Below are positions 1 to 12,805 of a stretch of 64,000 nucleotides of DNA, in pieces. The notes below the pieces were generated by a model that was not told the DNA's origin, ran no database searches, and saw nothing but the letters and a program-made list of their open reading frames with translations. Positions within the stretch are counted from its first letter, which is position 1. Each line of letters starts with the position of its first letter. Origin of the DNA: Hippophae tibetana (lineage: Eukaryota > Streptophyta > Magnoliopsida > Rosales > Elaeagnaceae); NCBI GenBank assembly GCA_037013495.1, contig CM072810.1, positions 109,499,898 to 109,563,897 on the forward strand. The letters run 5' to 3'. A program made the position numbers and the translations under genes.

Positions 1-3000
1 CGAAAATGTCAGTGTAGTCAACTCCTTCCTTCTGTTGAAACCCTTTGACAACTAGGCGGGCTTTGTATCTCTTGGAACCATCATGCTCCTCTTTCATCCG
101 GTACACCCATTTTTTGTGAAGTGCCTTCTTTCCCATAGGTAACTCAGCTAGTTCCCATGTCTGGTTGGAGATGAGAGATTTCATTTCTTATTTCATGGCA
201 AGCTTCCACTTGCTAGAATCTTGAGTCTAGAAAGCTTCATCATAAAATTCAGGCTCCCCTCCATCAGTCAGTAACATATAGTTCATGTATCTCTTGTTAG
301 GCACATGAGGTCGAGAAGACCTTCTCAATACAGGAGTTGGAGTAGGAGGTTGTGGTGTGTCAGACTACTGCGTACTGCTCTGTCCAACAAGTTCCTCTGG
401 CTGAGGACTTGTTATAATTTGGTCCATTGCGGAACTATCTGGGACATCATCTGCATCTGCAAATACTGACTCATTCTGCTTTGAGTCATTGGCATCTATT
501 TTTTGCATGTCCTTATACATCACCCTTTCGTTGAAAATCATATCTCTACTACATATAACTTTCTTGTTTTCATCATCCCAAATACGGTAGCCAAACTCAT
601 CCTCACCATAGCCGATAAATGTGCATTTCTTGGATTTGGGATCAAGTTTATTCCTGTCTTGATCACTGATATGCACAAATGCTACACAACCAAAAACTTT
701 TAGATGTGATAGTTTCACATCTTTTTCGCTCCATACCTCCTCTGGTATTCTATTCTCCAATGGAACAGATGGGCCTCGGTTGATCAAGTAAGCTGTCGTG
801 TTGACTGCTTCTGCCCAAAACTGCTTCGATAGACCTGACTATATACGGATACTTCTAGCTCTTTCTGTCAACGTTCGATTCATACGCTCAGCTACACCAT
901 TGTGTTGAGGCGTGCCTGGCACAGTTCTTTCCATTTTGATCCCGTGCTCATAACATAAATTTTTGAATCTGGTGTCTTCATATTCACCACTATTATCGGT
1001 TCTGAGCTTTTTGATCTTTAAACCCGTCTCATTTTCCACCATAGCTTTCCATCTTCTAAAAGCCTCAAATTTTAGGATTATGCTTTAGAAAGTAAACCCA
1101 TACCTTCCGAGAGTGATCATCGATGAAAGCCACGAAGTAGTGTTTCCTACCAATAGATGAGACTGTCGTTGGTCCTCAAACATCAGAGTAAATAAGCTCT
1201 AGCCATTCCTTCTTTGGGGTTCTGCAACTTGTCTAAAAGTTGACTCTTTTTTGCTTTCCAAGTATGCAATCTTCGCACATGTCTATCTCCGCAGACTGTA
1301 GACCTAGAAGTTTTCCTTTTGAGTGCAAAATCTTCATCCCCTTCTCACTCATGTGGCCTAGTCTCCGGTGCCACAAATTTGGTGTTTTATTGCTTGCTAC
1401 AACTGTGATTGAACAACGTGCCTCTGATGTCATGTAAAGAGTGCCACTTTTCTTACCTCGAGCAACTATCATTGCACCCTTTGAAATCTTCCAATCATCA
1501 CCATGGAAGATCGTAGTGTAGCCTTCACTACCCAACTACCCTACTGAGATTAAGTTCCTTCTTAGGTCGGGAATATGCCTGACATCCTTCAGCTCCCAAA
1601 CAGACCCGTTCAACTTAATCTTCACTACACCTTTTCCAATAATAGCACATGGTTGATCATCACCAAGATATACCTTTCCAAGCTTTCCGGGGACATATCT
1701 CTCGAAGAATTCTTTTTGTGAAGTAGCATGGAACGATGCTCCAGAGTCTAACACCCAAGATTCTTCCTTGCTCTCCAAAGAGCATATCAATGCATCATCC
1801 CCTCTTGAGGTGGAAGTAACATTTGCCTCTGCCTTCACTTGTTTGTCCTTCGGTTCACTCTTGCACTGATTTTTGTATTGCCCGGTTCTTCCACAATTCT
1901 AACACTTGATAGTCTTCGAGCTATGGGAATTATTAGGATTCCTGGATTTGGACCTCCTATCCTTTGATCTACCTCAGTAGTCTATTCTACCACGTCCATT
2001 CCCTTTGGTTGAATTTCCTCTTGACTCTGTATGCAAAACTGAAGAAGTTGATGATTCAACTGACTCTCTACGTCGGATCTCTTCACTGAGAACCAAATCA
2101 CGAACATCGTCAAATTTCAACTTATTGCTTCCGGATGAGCTACTCACAGCCGTGACAGTAGCATTCCAGCTTTCTGGTAGAGAAGACAAAAGTATCAAAG
2201 CTCGTACTTCTTCATCGAATTCAATTTCTACTGAACTCAACTAGGTTGTGATTGTGTTGAGTTCATTGAGATGTTGAGCTACCAATGAACCTTCATTCAT
2301 CCGCAAATTGAACAAATGTCTTATCAAGTGCACTTTGTTTGAGGCTGATGGCTTTTCATACATATTGGAGAGAGCTGCCATAAGACCCGTCGTTGTCTTT
2401 TCCTTTTCTATGTTGAAAGCAACATTACGGGATAACGTCAATCGAATAACTCCGAGAGCTTGTCTGTCTAGAAGATTCCAATCTTCTTCCTTCATAGCCT
2501 TTGGCTTCTTCCTTGAGAGAGGTTGATATAGATTTCTTTGATACAAATAATCCTCTATCTGTATTTTCCAAAACACGAAATCTGTGCCATCAAATTTCTT
2601 GAGTTTCACCCTTCCTTCATCTACGGCCATTGCTCCCACTCAAATTTGACTTCCTCCAAATCGTTTCTGACTATTTCTGTAAACCACCGTGCATTAGAAC
2701 ACCTCCATCAACGAACAAATATCGTCAACAAAATTTCACTATTCACGTAAATAGTAATCTTGTAGAAAATTGACAGAAATCATCGCCAATAGCTATGATA
2801 CCAGTTATTGGGAAATTACGCAAATTTCCGATAAGCCAGATTTATAAGAAAGCAAGAATAAAAATAACACATAAATTTGATAACAGAGTTCGGCCAATCT
2901 TGCTTACGTCTCCGGACCTGCTGCAGATCTTTTTACTGAAATATGAGAAATTACACAAGGTGTTTACAACACTTATAACTCACAACCCAATTGCATCTAA

Positions 3001-3289
3001 GAAAATTACTCTCAATTTTCTCTCACAAAAGTTTTTCTTTCTAAGCTTTTCTCTCACAAAAGTTTTTCTTTCTAAGCTTTTCTCTCAATGGAATGAACAC
3101 TTTGGATGATTAATTCATTACAATTACACATATATTTATAGGAAAATTCACTCCTTGAATTACTCTTTAAATTAATGGTTCCTTGAATTGCTCCTTGAAT
3201 TAAGCTCTATGTTTTACTCCTTGTTTTGCTCCATGTGTTACTCCTTAATTTGTTCCTTAAATTAAGGAGCTTTGTAACAATCTCCAACA
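1..3289 (-). mobile_element. Ty1/copia LTR retrotransposon, TNT1/Tork-like, cut by the window edge (fossil)
   Basis: Read on the minus strand: 5' LTR (2806-3289), a primer site matching tRNA-iMet (2792-2803), gag (about 1974-2639, with the KKFDGTDF...W motif near its start), a zinc-knuckle area near 1860-1910, protease with a WVLDSGAS motif (1536-1838), GAG-pre-integrase with an H..LGHMSEKGM motif (1233-1535), integrase (about 365-1230) and the beginning of reverse transcriptase (1-about 360). The gene order PR-INT-RT is that of Ty1/copia (Pseudoviridae-like). The element is broken, with several interruptions of its frame, and its 3' part lies outside the window. The sequence AATAT follows the outer LTR end and may be one target-site duplication. 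The same family recurs at 51321-56160. Age cannot be estimated because the second LTR is not visible. Confidence 0.93.
2806..3289 (-). repeat. 5' LTR of the copia element at the window start
   Basis: On the minus strand it begins TGTTGGAGATTG and ends just before the iMet-type primer site at 2792-2803. About 484 bp. It aligns along most of its length with the LTR at 51321-51783, which is bounded by a purine tract; that comparison fixed the outer end here. Confidence 0.85.
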
Positions 3290-4110
3290 ATATTTGCATG
3301 AGCTAATATTGAAATATTATGAATCAAAACTTTCAAAATTTAAGAACATTTCAGAACAATTTTTCAGAAACACTCAAAAATTCTCAAACTTTTGTTTTTG
3401 ATTTCTTTTAACTTGATTATTACATTGTTACTAAGAAATATTTATAAAAACAACTAATAAATCTAAGTCATACAATAAACCTACCAAAACAATTTAAACC
3501 ATACACTTATCTATTTATTTAACTCATTTATTTTCTTTTTCCCACCAACCATGAACTGTATTCTTATCAATTCAGATTATCACCATAAAAACTTCTGTGA
3601 GCTGGATTTCAAATGAATTAGAATATTTCAAAGATTTTTTTTATTTCTTTGGACTTGTAAACGAGTTTACAAACCAACCGCCATAGGGTCATGAATATTG
3701 TTAAAATTGGTGCATAAAACAAATTCCAGCGCCAAACCCATATATTAATCTTAAACCGTTACCTTTATTATATATATATATATATGTGTGTGTTATATAT
3801 ATTTGTTTTCAACGCAGCTGCGTGAGAAAGAGATGAAGAGGAATCTGTTGCCAACTATTTTACATATGGTTTTTACTGAAACCTAGTTTTTTTCTATTTG
3901 GCGGGTTTCCAATGTGATTTGGAATATTAATTTCAGTCGACTTCTTATGGTATGCTCTTATACCGTACCATCAGCCACCATAAAGATAATTATTTGATGA
4001 GTATTATTATTTGAGCAGTTTGAACTTCGTTTTACACGCTACACCACCAGGTAACCGAGTTGGTACTTCTTATGCATATAAAAGGAGTATCAACAAAATA
4101 TCTACTAAAC
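3290..4110. other. AT-rich intergenic stretch with a TA/TG microsatellite
   Basis: No coding sequence or RNA gene recognised. A (TA)n run with a short (TG)n core lies at about 3768-3800. Confidence 0.6.
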
Positions 4111-6330
4111 TGTTGATATTATTTGTATGGTAATATTTCATTAAATAATGAGTTTGTTAATTTAGTTTGTTATACATTATTAGTAAATTAAAGTGACTTA
4201 TTTTTGGTGGAGCATTTGTGTTTTAATATATTTTATGAAATTATATGAATATTGATATTTGTATCTCGATTTAATTATTAGTGAATTTTCTTCAATGTGT
4301 TGTTATCCGTGGAGTATATTATTCACATTGAAAGGTTAAATCACTTAAATCATTGTGTGTTATTTATTTTTCTCATTGTTTATTATTTTACTGTTATCCA
4401 TAATTATATATTTATATAACCAAATTAGACCTAAATTTTACTTTCGTTAGTACTAATTTATAACAAATTGGTATCAAACCATTGGGTTATTCTGTTATTT
4501 ATTGGAATGGATTAAGTTTTCTCTTTTGAATTTATTTTAAACTTCTAGTTATCTGATTGATTTCATATTTTCTAAGTTATGCTTCTGTTTATTTAATATT
4601 GGGTTTTCTGTCATGACGAAAAAATCTGAAATTGAAAAGTTCAATGATAGGAATGATTTCAGTCTCTAGTGAATGAAGATCTATGATGTATTAGTTAAAG
4701 AAAGGCTTGTTAAGATACCTGAATGTAAAGATAAATTGTTAGAAAAATTGACTGATGAAGAAAAAGATGCATTGATGAAAAATGCTCTCAATTTAATTCA
4801 GTTATCTTTGTCTAATGAGGTACTATACGAGGTTGATGATAAGGAATCTCTCATTGGGTTATGTCTTAAATTAAAGAATTTTTATATGACTAAGTCTTTG
4901 ACAAATAGGTTATATTTGAAATAGCATTTGTATATATTCATAACATCAGTAGCTACACCTTACTAAAATTATTCATGATTTAAAAAATAATGGTGTTAAA
5001 ATTAACAATGAGGATCATGCCTTAGTTCTATTATGCTCTTTATCTCATTCATTTGAACATTTTGTTGATACCATGCTATACGGACGATACACTATTTCTT
5101 TAGAGGATGTCAAAGCAGCTTTAAATTCTAGAGAGTTGAAAAAAATGTGTCTATAAGCAACAATGATAATATTAGTAGTTTATTTGTGAGAGGTAGAAAT
5201 TAAGAAAAAAACACAAACAATAATTTAGACAAGTTTAGATCTAAATCTAAAAAAGAAAAGATAAATGCAATTATTGTCGTCAAGAATGACATTGGAAAAT
5301 AAATTGTCTGAAACTCAAAGATAAAGGAAAATCTACCACAACGCCTTCTGTTACTAATGATGTTGTTGGTGTTGCAGATAATTCTAGTTTCAATTGTGAA
5401 AATTTTCTATTAGTATCTATTGGTTCTCTTGAAAATGTTTGGATTCTTGATTCGGGTTGTACTTATCATATGTGTCCTAGTAGAGATTGGTTTGCTTCTT
5501 ATTAGTCTATTGATGTGTGTGTTGTCTTGATGAGAAACAATGTGTCCTACAAGGTTTTTGGTATTGGTACTGTCCGAATTAAGATGCATAATGATATTGT
5601 TAGGACTTTGAAAGATGTTCGTCATGTTTCAAATTTGGAAAAGAACTTGATATCTTTAAGTACTCTTGATTCACAAGGCTACAAATAAGTAGCTGAAGGT
5701 GAAATTTTAAGAATTAGTAAAGGTGCTCTCGTTGTTATTAAAAGACAATTGTCGCATGACCTCTATGTGCTTCAGGATAGCACTGTTATTGGCAATGTTT
5801 TAGTTTTGTCCTCATCATATAAAGATTGTGATATTACTTGATTATGACACATGTGATTAGGGCAAACGAGTGAGGCAATAATGTCTATTTTGAGAAAACG
5901 GGATTTGCTTGGTCGTTAGAAAACTGAGAAACTTGATTTCTATGAGTAGTGTGTCTATGGAAAGCATCGTAAGGTCAACTTCAATACAACTATCTATAAA
6001 ATGAAAGGTATTATTGATTATATTCATTCAGATCTTTGGGGTCCTTCTCATGTTGTATCTAACGGTAGTGTCCGGTATATGTTAATTTTTATTAATAATT
6101 TCTCTGATCATGTTTGAGTGTATTTTTGAAGAATAAGAATGATATGTTCTCAAAATTTGTAAAATTTAAGACTTATATAGAAAATCAAACAGTTAAGAAA
6201 ATCAATCGTTTGAAATTTTGTGAAAATTAATTTAATGAGTTATGTTAAAGAAATAACATAATAAGACACCACATTGTGTGTCATATAACACAACAAAATG
6301 AAAGTATAGAATGTATAAATATGACTCTCT
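4111..6330 (+). mobile_element. Decayed Ty1/copia 5' part (fossil)
   Basis: A probable 5' LTR (about 4111-4465, TGTTGATATT...TTTATAACA) is followed by an iMet-type primer site (4469-4480, TGGTATCAAACC). Next come a gag region (from about 4613), a zinc-knuckle area (about 5270-5310), a protease-like segment with WILDSGC (about 5440) and a GAG-pre-integrase/integrase segment (to about 6330) with IHSDLWGPS. No reverse transcriptase, RNase H or 3' LTR is visible, so the element is incomplete; it is also heavily decayed with many frame breaks. It looks older than the elements at 34776 and 16724. The right boundary is uncertain. Confidence 0.8.
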
Positions 6331-7455
6331 TATAAATAATTTGTTGTATGTTTTTTCAAGCTAATTTGGATGATTTTTTTTTTGTTCATTCATATATATT
6401 TTCTCACGTACAATTAAAACATGTTCTAATAACTATTTACTAAAAATGAGACATTTATAGTTATGTAATATGAAACTGTAGTAGCCAAAGTTCTATTCTT
6501 CTTATGTAAATGGCATACTTAAAGTTTTGATTTTTTATGATTATAAAAGTATCTTAATTAAAAAAAAACTAAAGTACACCTTTTAAAATAATTATAAGAC
6601 AAATCTTCAACTCGTTCCATTATTAAATACCATTATTCATCTTCGCTTCTCTAATAATATCACGTGGTCTCAATGTCTAAATTATGAACATTTCTTTATG
6701 ATATAAAATTATGGTAGAATTTAAATTAATTTGGTAGATAATTATTAAATAAAATAATATAATTTATTTTTAAATTTATAATTAATTGATACAGTATTGT
6801 GATATCTTAATTTGTGATAAATAAATCTTTTTCCAAAATTATTCAAATTTACTATTTATTTTACTAGCTAACAGTTAACTAAACTAGGCACTTATTTCGT
6901 TTGGACATGGTTTTTTCCTTCCAAAAAGATAACTTGGACTTTGTTCATATCAAAACCCATTGGACTTTTGTTGTCACTAGCCTGATTGTATTATTTTGGG
7001 CTTTTAAATGTTATATCTTGTTAATTAGCATTAGGCTATAGGTCAAATTCTCTTTTCAGTTGTTGGTTGATCATGTACAAGTACAACTGGAATTGTGAGA
7101 TTTTTTTTAATTACTTCAAATATTATAATTAAAACTCGTAACAATAAAAATAATACTTATTATTATTTAATAGATTTTAATTAATTATAATTCAATATTA
7201 AAATGATATATCAAAATTTAATTTAATTAGAATTTTATTGATAGATATTTAAGATTAAATATTTTTGGTGGGTTTTTTTTTCAACAGAAATATATAAACT
7301 ATATATAAAATGAGTTTTTTTATAGTTATATGTTTTGATTGGATTATGAATAATGTCGTTTTTATAAGAAAACATAGAAGTGTGACTTATTATTTTGTTT
7401 TTGCTAGATTAAGTAATATGTTTGATCTTTATTACATATTAACTTTATTCTTTAA
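6331..7455. other. AT-rich intergenic stretch
   Basis: No gene, RNA or clear repeat structure recognised. It consists of poly-A/T runs and ends at the TAA target-site copy of the next element. Confidence 0.6.
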
Positions 7456-8643
7456 GGTGGTGTTTAGTTTGTAGAATAGAATCAGAATCGGAATGGAATG
7501 GAATGTAAAGGAAATAATTTTGTTTGGTTTGACCATTGGAATCAAGCTCGGAATCAAGATTACAGTGTTTGATTTGCCACTGGAATGGAATGAAAAAAGA
7601 TGTAAATGACCTTAATACCCCTACATGCTGTAAAGTTCAAATAATATCATTTAATTACTATTTTTTTCGTCAGACAAAATACATTATTGAAATCATTATT
7701 TTTCTAAATAATTATTACTTAATTAAAAAGAAATATATTATTAAAATTATTATTTTTCTAAATAATTATTACTTAATTAAAAAGAAATATATTATTAAAA
7801 TTATTATTTTTCTAAATAAGGTTTAGGTTTTTGAGGTTTGGGATGTGGGATTTAGGGTTTAAGGATTTAGGATTTGAGGTTATATTTGTAGGTTAAGGTT
7901 TAGGGTTAAAATTATTATTTTTCTAAAAATGGTTTAGGGTTTTAGAATTTTGGATTTGAGGTTTAGGGTTTTAGGATTTGGAATTTAGGGTTTAGGGATT
8001 TATGTTTTAGGGTTTTGGGATTTATGTTTTAAGGTTTAGGGTTTAGGGATTTGGGGTTTAGGGTTTTAGGGTTTAAGGTTTATGGTTTAGGGTTTTAGGA
8101 TTTGTAATTTGGGGTTTAGGGTTTAGGGTTTTGGGATTTATGTTTTAAGGTTTATGGTTTAGGAATTTTGGGTTTATGGATTTGGGGTTTAGGGTTTTAG
8201 GGTTTAAGGTTTAGGGTTTAGGGATTTGGGGTTTTGGGTTTTGGGATTTATGTTTTAAGGTTTAGAGTTTTAGGGTTTAGGGTTTAGGGATTTGTGATTT
8301 GGGGTTTAGGGTTTAGGGATTTGTGGTTTAGGGATTTGGAGTTTAGGGATTTATGTTTTAGGATTTGGATTTAGAGTTTTGAAATTTTGGGTTTAGGGTT
8401 TTGGAATTTTGGGTTTGAAAATTTAGGATTTGAGTTTAAGGTTATATTTTAAGTGAGGATTAAATTGGAAAAAAAAGTTTAGATGAGAATGGAATTATGA
8501 TTACCAAGGAGGGGAAAAGGAATTATGATTCATTCTCTTTTAGTAATCTGATTCCATTCCGTCTTCTATTCTGTCCAACCAAACACACAAAATAGAAGGA
8601 ATCAATTCTGATTATATTTTATTCCCTCCAACTAAACATGGGG
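7456..8643 (+). mobile_element. Tourist-like (PIF/Harbinger-type) non-autonomous element filled with telomere-like repeats
   Basis: The ends are GGTGGTGTTTAGTTT (left) and CTAAACATGGGG (right), an imperfect terminal inverted repeat. It is flanked by TAA on both sides (7453-7455 and 8644-8646), the 3-bp target preference of PIF/Harbinger elements. Just inside each end are GGAATGGAATGG-type and TTCCATTCC-type stretches. From about 7680 to 7820 a unit of roughly 60 bp containing TATTTTTCTAAATAATTA repeats two to three times. From about 7820 to 8450 the DNA is a degenerate minisatellite of TTTAGGG/TTTAGGGATTTGGGG variants. No transposase is seen. A second, inverted copy is at 27554-28380. The family name is inference from TIR style and TSD; the boundaries are directly visible. 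Confidence 0.75.
7820..8450 (+). repeat. Degenerate telomere-like (TTTAGGG)n minisatellite inside the MITE
   Basis: Dozens of units of the form TTTAGGG, TTTAGGGATT, TTTGGGGTT and GGTTTATG occur in irregular order on the plus strand. The units vary in length and sequence, unlike a true telomere array, and the tract lies wholly within the element bounded by TAA duplications. Confidence 0.85.
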
Positions 8644-10169
8644 TAAAGGTGATTATGGTATTATATTAATCGATGATTTTCCCTTCTAATATTAATATCA
8701 TAGAGTCTCTTTTAGAAAGAAAATGTCACTCAATGCAATTTTGTATTTGGGGATAAAAAGAACGATTTACCATGTTCACGAGACTAAAAAAAATTCAATT
8801 TGCTTCCCCTAAAACACTTCAATTGTTTTTAAGCTATTAACTAATTAAAGGCTAAGCAGTACATGTATTCCCTAATTTTTATCAATTCTACTATTTGATC
8901 ATTTTTCTTTCTTTCTTTTAAAATTTTGTCCCTTATTTTATAATTTTACAAATTTGGTCCAAAAAAGACTAAACGTGTGAAATTTAGAAAGTTTAAAAAT
9001 TAAATTATAAAAAAAATTAAAGTAATTTTAATATAATTTTTACTTTTAAATTAAATTTAAAAAATTAAGAAACCAAATCTAACAAAAATATGAAGCTAAA
9101 GAATAAAATTATTGAAAGTTAAGAGACCAAAGGTGTTATTAATCTATTAAAAAAATGGAGAATATTGTATGAGATGATTTCTTTAAGGAATGCTTTAATT
9201 TTTTATTTTTTATTATTTTTGAAAGCATGTTTAATAATAATTTTATTTTTTTACGTGCATTTAAAAGTATAAAATTTATTAGATTCTAAAAACTTTAGCA
9301 TGTATTATCACCCAAAGAATTAAAAATTATGCAGTGTATTTTGAATCGTGGATAGTGTTATTCTTGAACATGTATTTAAATAAGTTTCATTTTTAAGTTA
9401 AAATTGACTAGTTGTCAAAAAAAAAAAAATTCTGCTAAAGAAAATTATCTGGGAAAAACCTTGTTATATTATTATTACGATTTTTTTTATCAAAAGTACG
9501 TATTTTTTAATATACGTATTTCTTAGAGCTACTGTTTTTGGTAAATGAAATTCACATTTTGACGTATGATGAACGATTACTAACACAATTATTATTGATA
9601 TCAATTCAAAGAAACCCGTTTCCACCGACAAATTAATAAAGGAAAGGGAAAAGAGAGGAAGAAAAAAGGAAGAAAATTATGTGAAGACAAGAAACTGCTC
9701 AGGGTGGATCCAATTCCATCAACATTTCAATTTTTAAAGAAGTATATATATATATATATATATATATAATTTCTCATTTTAAACATGCCTAAAGCTGCAC
9801 GGAATTAACAAATTCTGCATATATATAATTCCAATTGATTGGTTATAAGTTTCTTTTTTTTTTCTAATTAATGTATCATGTTAAAGGTATTTGAATAAGA
9901 TTTTTATGAAAAAAATAGAAAAGAAATATAATGAGGTTGATATTGTGAATATTATTATTATTTTAAATTATGTCTTTAAATTATTATAAAAAAGTTATCA
10001 TAGAATCTTAAAAATAATCAAGTCACTTTATTGTTCAATTAGTTATTTTTAAATGAAATAAAAAAAATAATTAAATTAACAAAATAATTAAAATGGTAAT
10101 ATCACTAAATATATTTTATGATAGACATAATCGATATAAAATATTATAAACAATATAATATCAAATTTT
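8644..10169. other. AT-rich intergenic stretch with a (TA)n microsatellite
   Basis: No gene recognised. (TA)n lies at about 9743-9768. A purine-rich stretch lies near 9640-9680. Confidence 0.6.
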
Positions 10170-10360
10170 CGGCACGCATAGCTAAGTGCTTAAAGTCTTT
10201 TAAGATAAGCATATGCTCGAATCCAACAAATTCCTTCTCCATTTTCCTAATCATATCATTTGTCCAAAATAAAATTGGTCAAACCTATTGCTCCTTTGCA
10301 AAAGCACAAGTAAATATTCAAACCTCACCCGTTCAAATCATAAACAAAAAGCTTTGCTAA
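10170..10360 (+). mobile_element. Possible tRNA-derived SINE relic
   Basis: A segment near 10176-10225 carries an A-box-like TAGCTAAGTGC followed, about 35 bases later, by a B-box-like TGCTCGAATCC. This is the internal RNA polymerase III promoter layout of tRNA-derived SINEs, and the wording (GCATAGCTAAGTGCTTAAAG) is typical of plant SINE heads. The region downstream to about 10360 is not tRNA-like and would be the SINE body. No tail or target duplication was identified. It is not a functional tRNA, because no cloverleaf can be drawn. Boundaries are approximate. Confidence 0.4.
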
Positions 10361-12349
10361 AGCTGGCTAAAGATTGAATGATGTATGTATGTTTCCTTTT
10401 CTTTTTCGCTACAAATTAAAAGTGACTTAAAGACCAAATTATGAACAGGAGTCCTCAAATATTATAAATAAAAAAAGAGATTAATTATTGCTTAAAATTA
10501 AAAAAACTGTTCATTAAAATTATGTAATTTAAGTTTTAAGTCATTATTAATCATTTTAAGAAAATATTTTTTTGTCGTTATTGAAAAAGAAGTCATAAAA
10601 ATACGGCAAAAAATTAAATTTATAATAAAATATTATTATTTCGTACATTTGATTAAAATATTTTTATTTAGGTGATGATAAAACAAATATTAAAATTAAA
10701 AATGAATAAAAAATGAAAGAATAATATACTAAAATATTGAGTTGGTATTAAATGATAAAAATAATAATTAAAACGATAACTCTAATGAAAATTATGTGAT
10801 AAATTTAATTAAAAATTAATTTTTTTCTTTACTATATGCTTTTATAAAAAATAATATGATAAGAAGATGTTATTTTTAAGCAACAAAACTAAATAACTTA
10901 AATAACATAGAATACTAAGCTAACTTTACCCTACAAATTATAGGCTCTAAAAGGCTTCCCTTTTCTGATGCTAAGTATAGTTCACGATCCCAATAATGCA
11001 ATAGCTAGCATGTAGTTTCACCCCTTTGATGTTGGTATTTAAGGGATTGAAACCATGAAAAGCTCATAGTTTAATAATGAAATTTATATTAATGTGGTTA
11101 CATGAGTGTAAATAATTTTTGAAATATTAATTGTAAAAATGATCCGACTCAAATTATATAATGAATTTTCATAAAAGTTGATCTTATATTACCTGATCAT
11201 CATTTAATCTCATTATTTAAATGTTTCATCAAATTAATATATAAATAAATTTATGATTTAACAAATTTAGGAGTGTTTTATGAATATACATCAACTGAGT
11301 CTATCAACTATTAATGCTTGACACACAGATTTTTGAAGAAGCAGATATGATCATGAACTTGTAGAAGCAAAAATGATAAAGATAATATCAAAACCATTTA
11401 TCAAAAATCACTTAAAATTGCTAGTTGGAACTTGGACGTCATTATTAAATTCTTAAAGATTAAGATTTAATTGGTTCTACTTTTGGGGTAGAAAAGAGAG
11501 ATTCGATGTGATTTGCTTCATAAAGCCATTGATGGATCTTAATTTCTTTAAAGGAGTCTTGTTTTAAAAAATAACTATTTAGGAGTCAATGAAGGCAATA
11601 CTCTTGCATGGTAGCTAATGAAGAAGTCTTATTCATAATAAAAGTTTCCTAATGACCATTTGATTACTAGCTATTTCTTTATAACTTTTTCAAACCTACT
11701 TTTTCCTCTCAATTATTTTGGTTTTGGTCATTTGTGGAATTAATGCATTTGAGAGCATTTGTGGGATAATTGTGCTCTTAGCTAAGGATTAATTAATTTT
11801 TGTTTTAACTCTAAAAAGTCAAATAATTTCATTATATGATCAGTTATTGCAATTCATTACAAATACAATGAATAGTTAGCACCACAAGCACCAATCAAAA
11901 ATACAAAGCAATTACTACCAAAATGTATGGTTAGCACCGACATGAGAAAATAAAATAGCTTTAGATGGCTGTTCATTTTTACTTACACCATCAAGAGCTT
12001 GGCAATTTAAAGTAAAAATAAAATAAAATAGCAACCTGTTTAGTTATGTAAGAAATGAGCAATTTCATATCTAGAAACACCATGGGATTGTCATCTAGAG
12101 TTGACACCATGCAAAAACTAACATAAGGTTTCTTTTGGAATCAACTTGCTGTTGCAAATAAGGTGGGTTGATATTTTAGTATTGTAAATAAGTGATTTAT
12201 ATAATTTAATCTTGTAATTTTTTAGTTAAGTTTAATGGGTCATTTAGTTTAAAAGTATGAACTATTAAGTTAAAATTTTCAAAATTTGATATTTTTTAAG
12301 AATAAAATGGAAGTTATTTATTTTATTAATAAAAAAATTGAAAAAAATC
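10361..12349. other. AT-rich intergenic stretch
   Basis: No gene or structured repeat that I can support. A slightly less AT-rich patch near 11870-12130 gives a short peptide on the minus strand, but I could not assign it. Confidence 0.5.
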
Positions 12350-12580
12350 CATTTCTCCCCCTTTCTTTCTTTCTCTCCTTATCTCTACCTCGTTTTTCCT
12401 TTCTTATTGTTTTTTTTATCATTTTATCATTATTATTTTATTAATAAAAAATAAAAAATAAAATTGAAAGAGAAAAAAAGAGAGACTAAAGGAGGAGAAA
12501 AAGAAAAAAAAAAGAGAGAGATAAGAGAAATAGTAGGAAGGAAGAGAGAGAGAAGAAGAGACAAAGAGTAAAAGAGAGAG
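12350..12580. repeat. Pyrimidine/purine snapback
   Basis: A C/T-rich block (about 12350-12420, CTTTCTTTCTTTCTCTCC type) is followed, after a short AT-rich spacer (about 12420-12470), by a G/A-rich block (about 12470-12580, GAGAGAGATAAGAGAAA type). The two blocks are imperfect reverse complements, so the strand could fold back. Confidence 0.55.
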
Positions 12581-12805
12581 GATATATTGGATCTACATTT
12601 ACATTATATAAAGGGCCTAATACCCTTGTAAATAAGTCTATAATGTAAAACTTACCCAAAGGGAAGTACTTATGAAAATTTCTTCAAAGAAACTCAAATT
12701 TGGGGTCGATCAATCGCTACATGTGAATTTGCTTTTAAACAATAGGTGTATTACAATTTATGGCCCTTGTAACATAAAGGATATATTGGATCTACAATTA
12801 AGAGA

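Noticed and set aside
7536-7826. 96-codon open frame
   Set aside because: It runs through the roughly 60-bp tandem unit of the MITE, giving repeated Ile/Asn/Tyr wording; not a gene.
7820-8450. Telomere-like TTTAGGG tract as an ancient telomere or chromosome-fusion site
   Set aside because: The units are irregular and lie inside a bounded element with TAA on both sides; the relative at 27554-28380 has the same arrangement.
10170-10245. Functional tRNA gene
   Set aside because: Only A-box-like and B-box-like motifs are present; acceptor and anticodon stems do not pair.
12040-12130. Cyclophilin-like peptide on the minus strand (NPMVFLDM wording)
   Set aside because: The match is about eight residues and then breaks off; too short to support a gene fragment.
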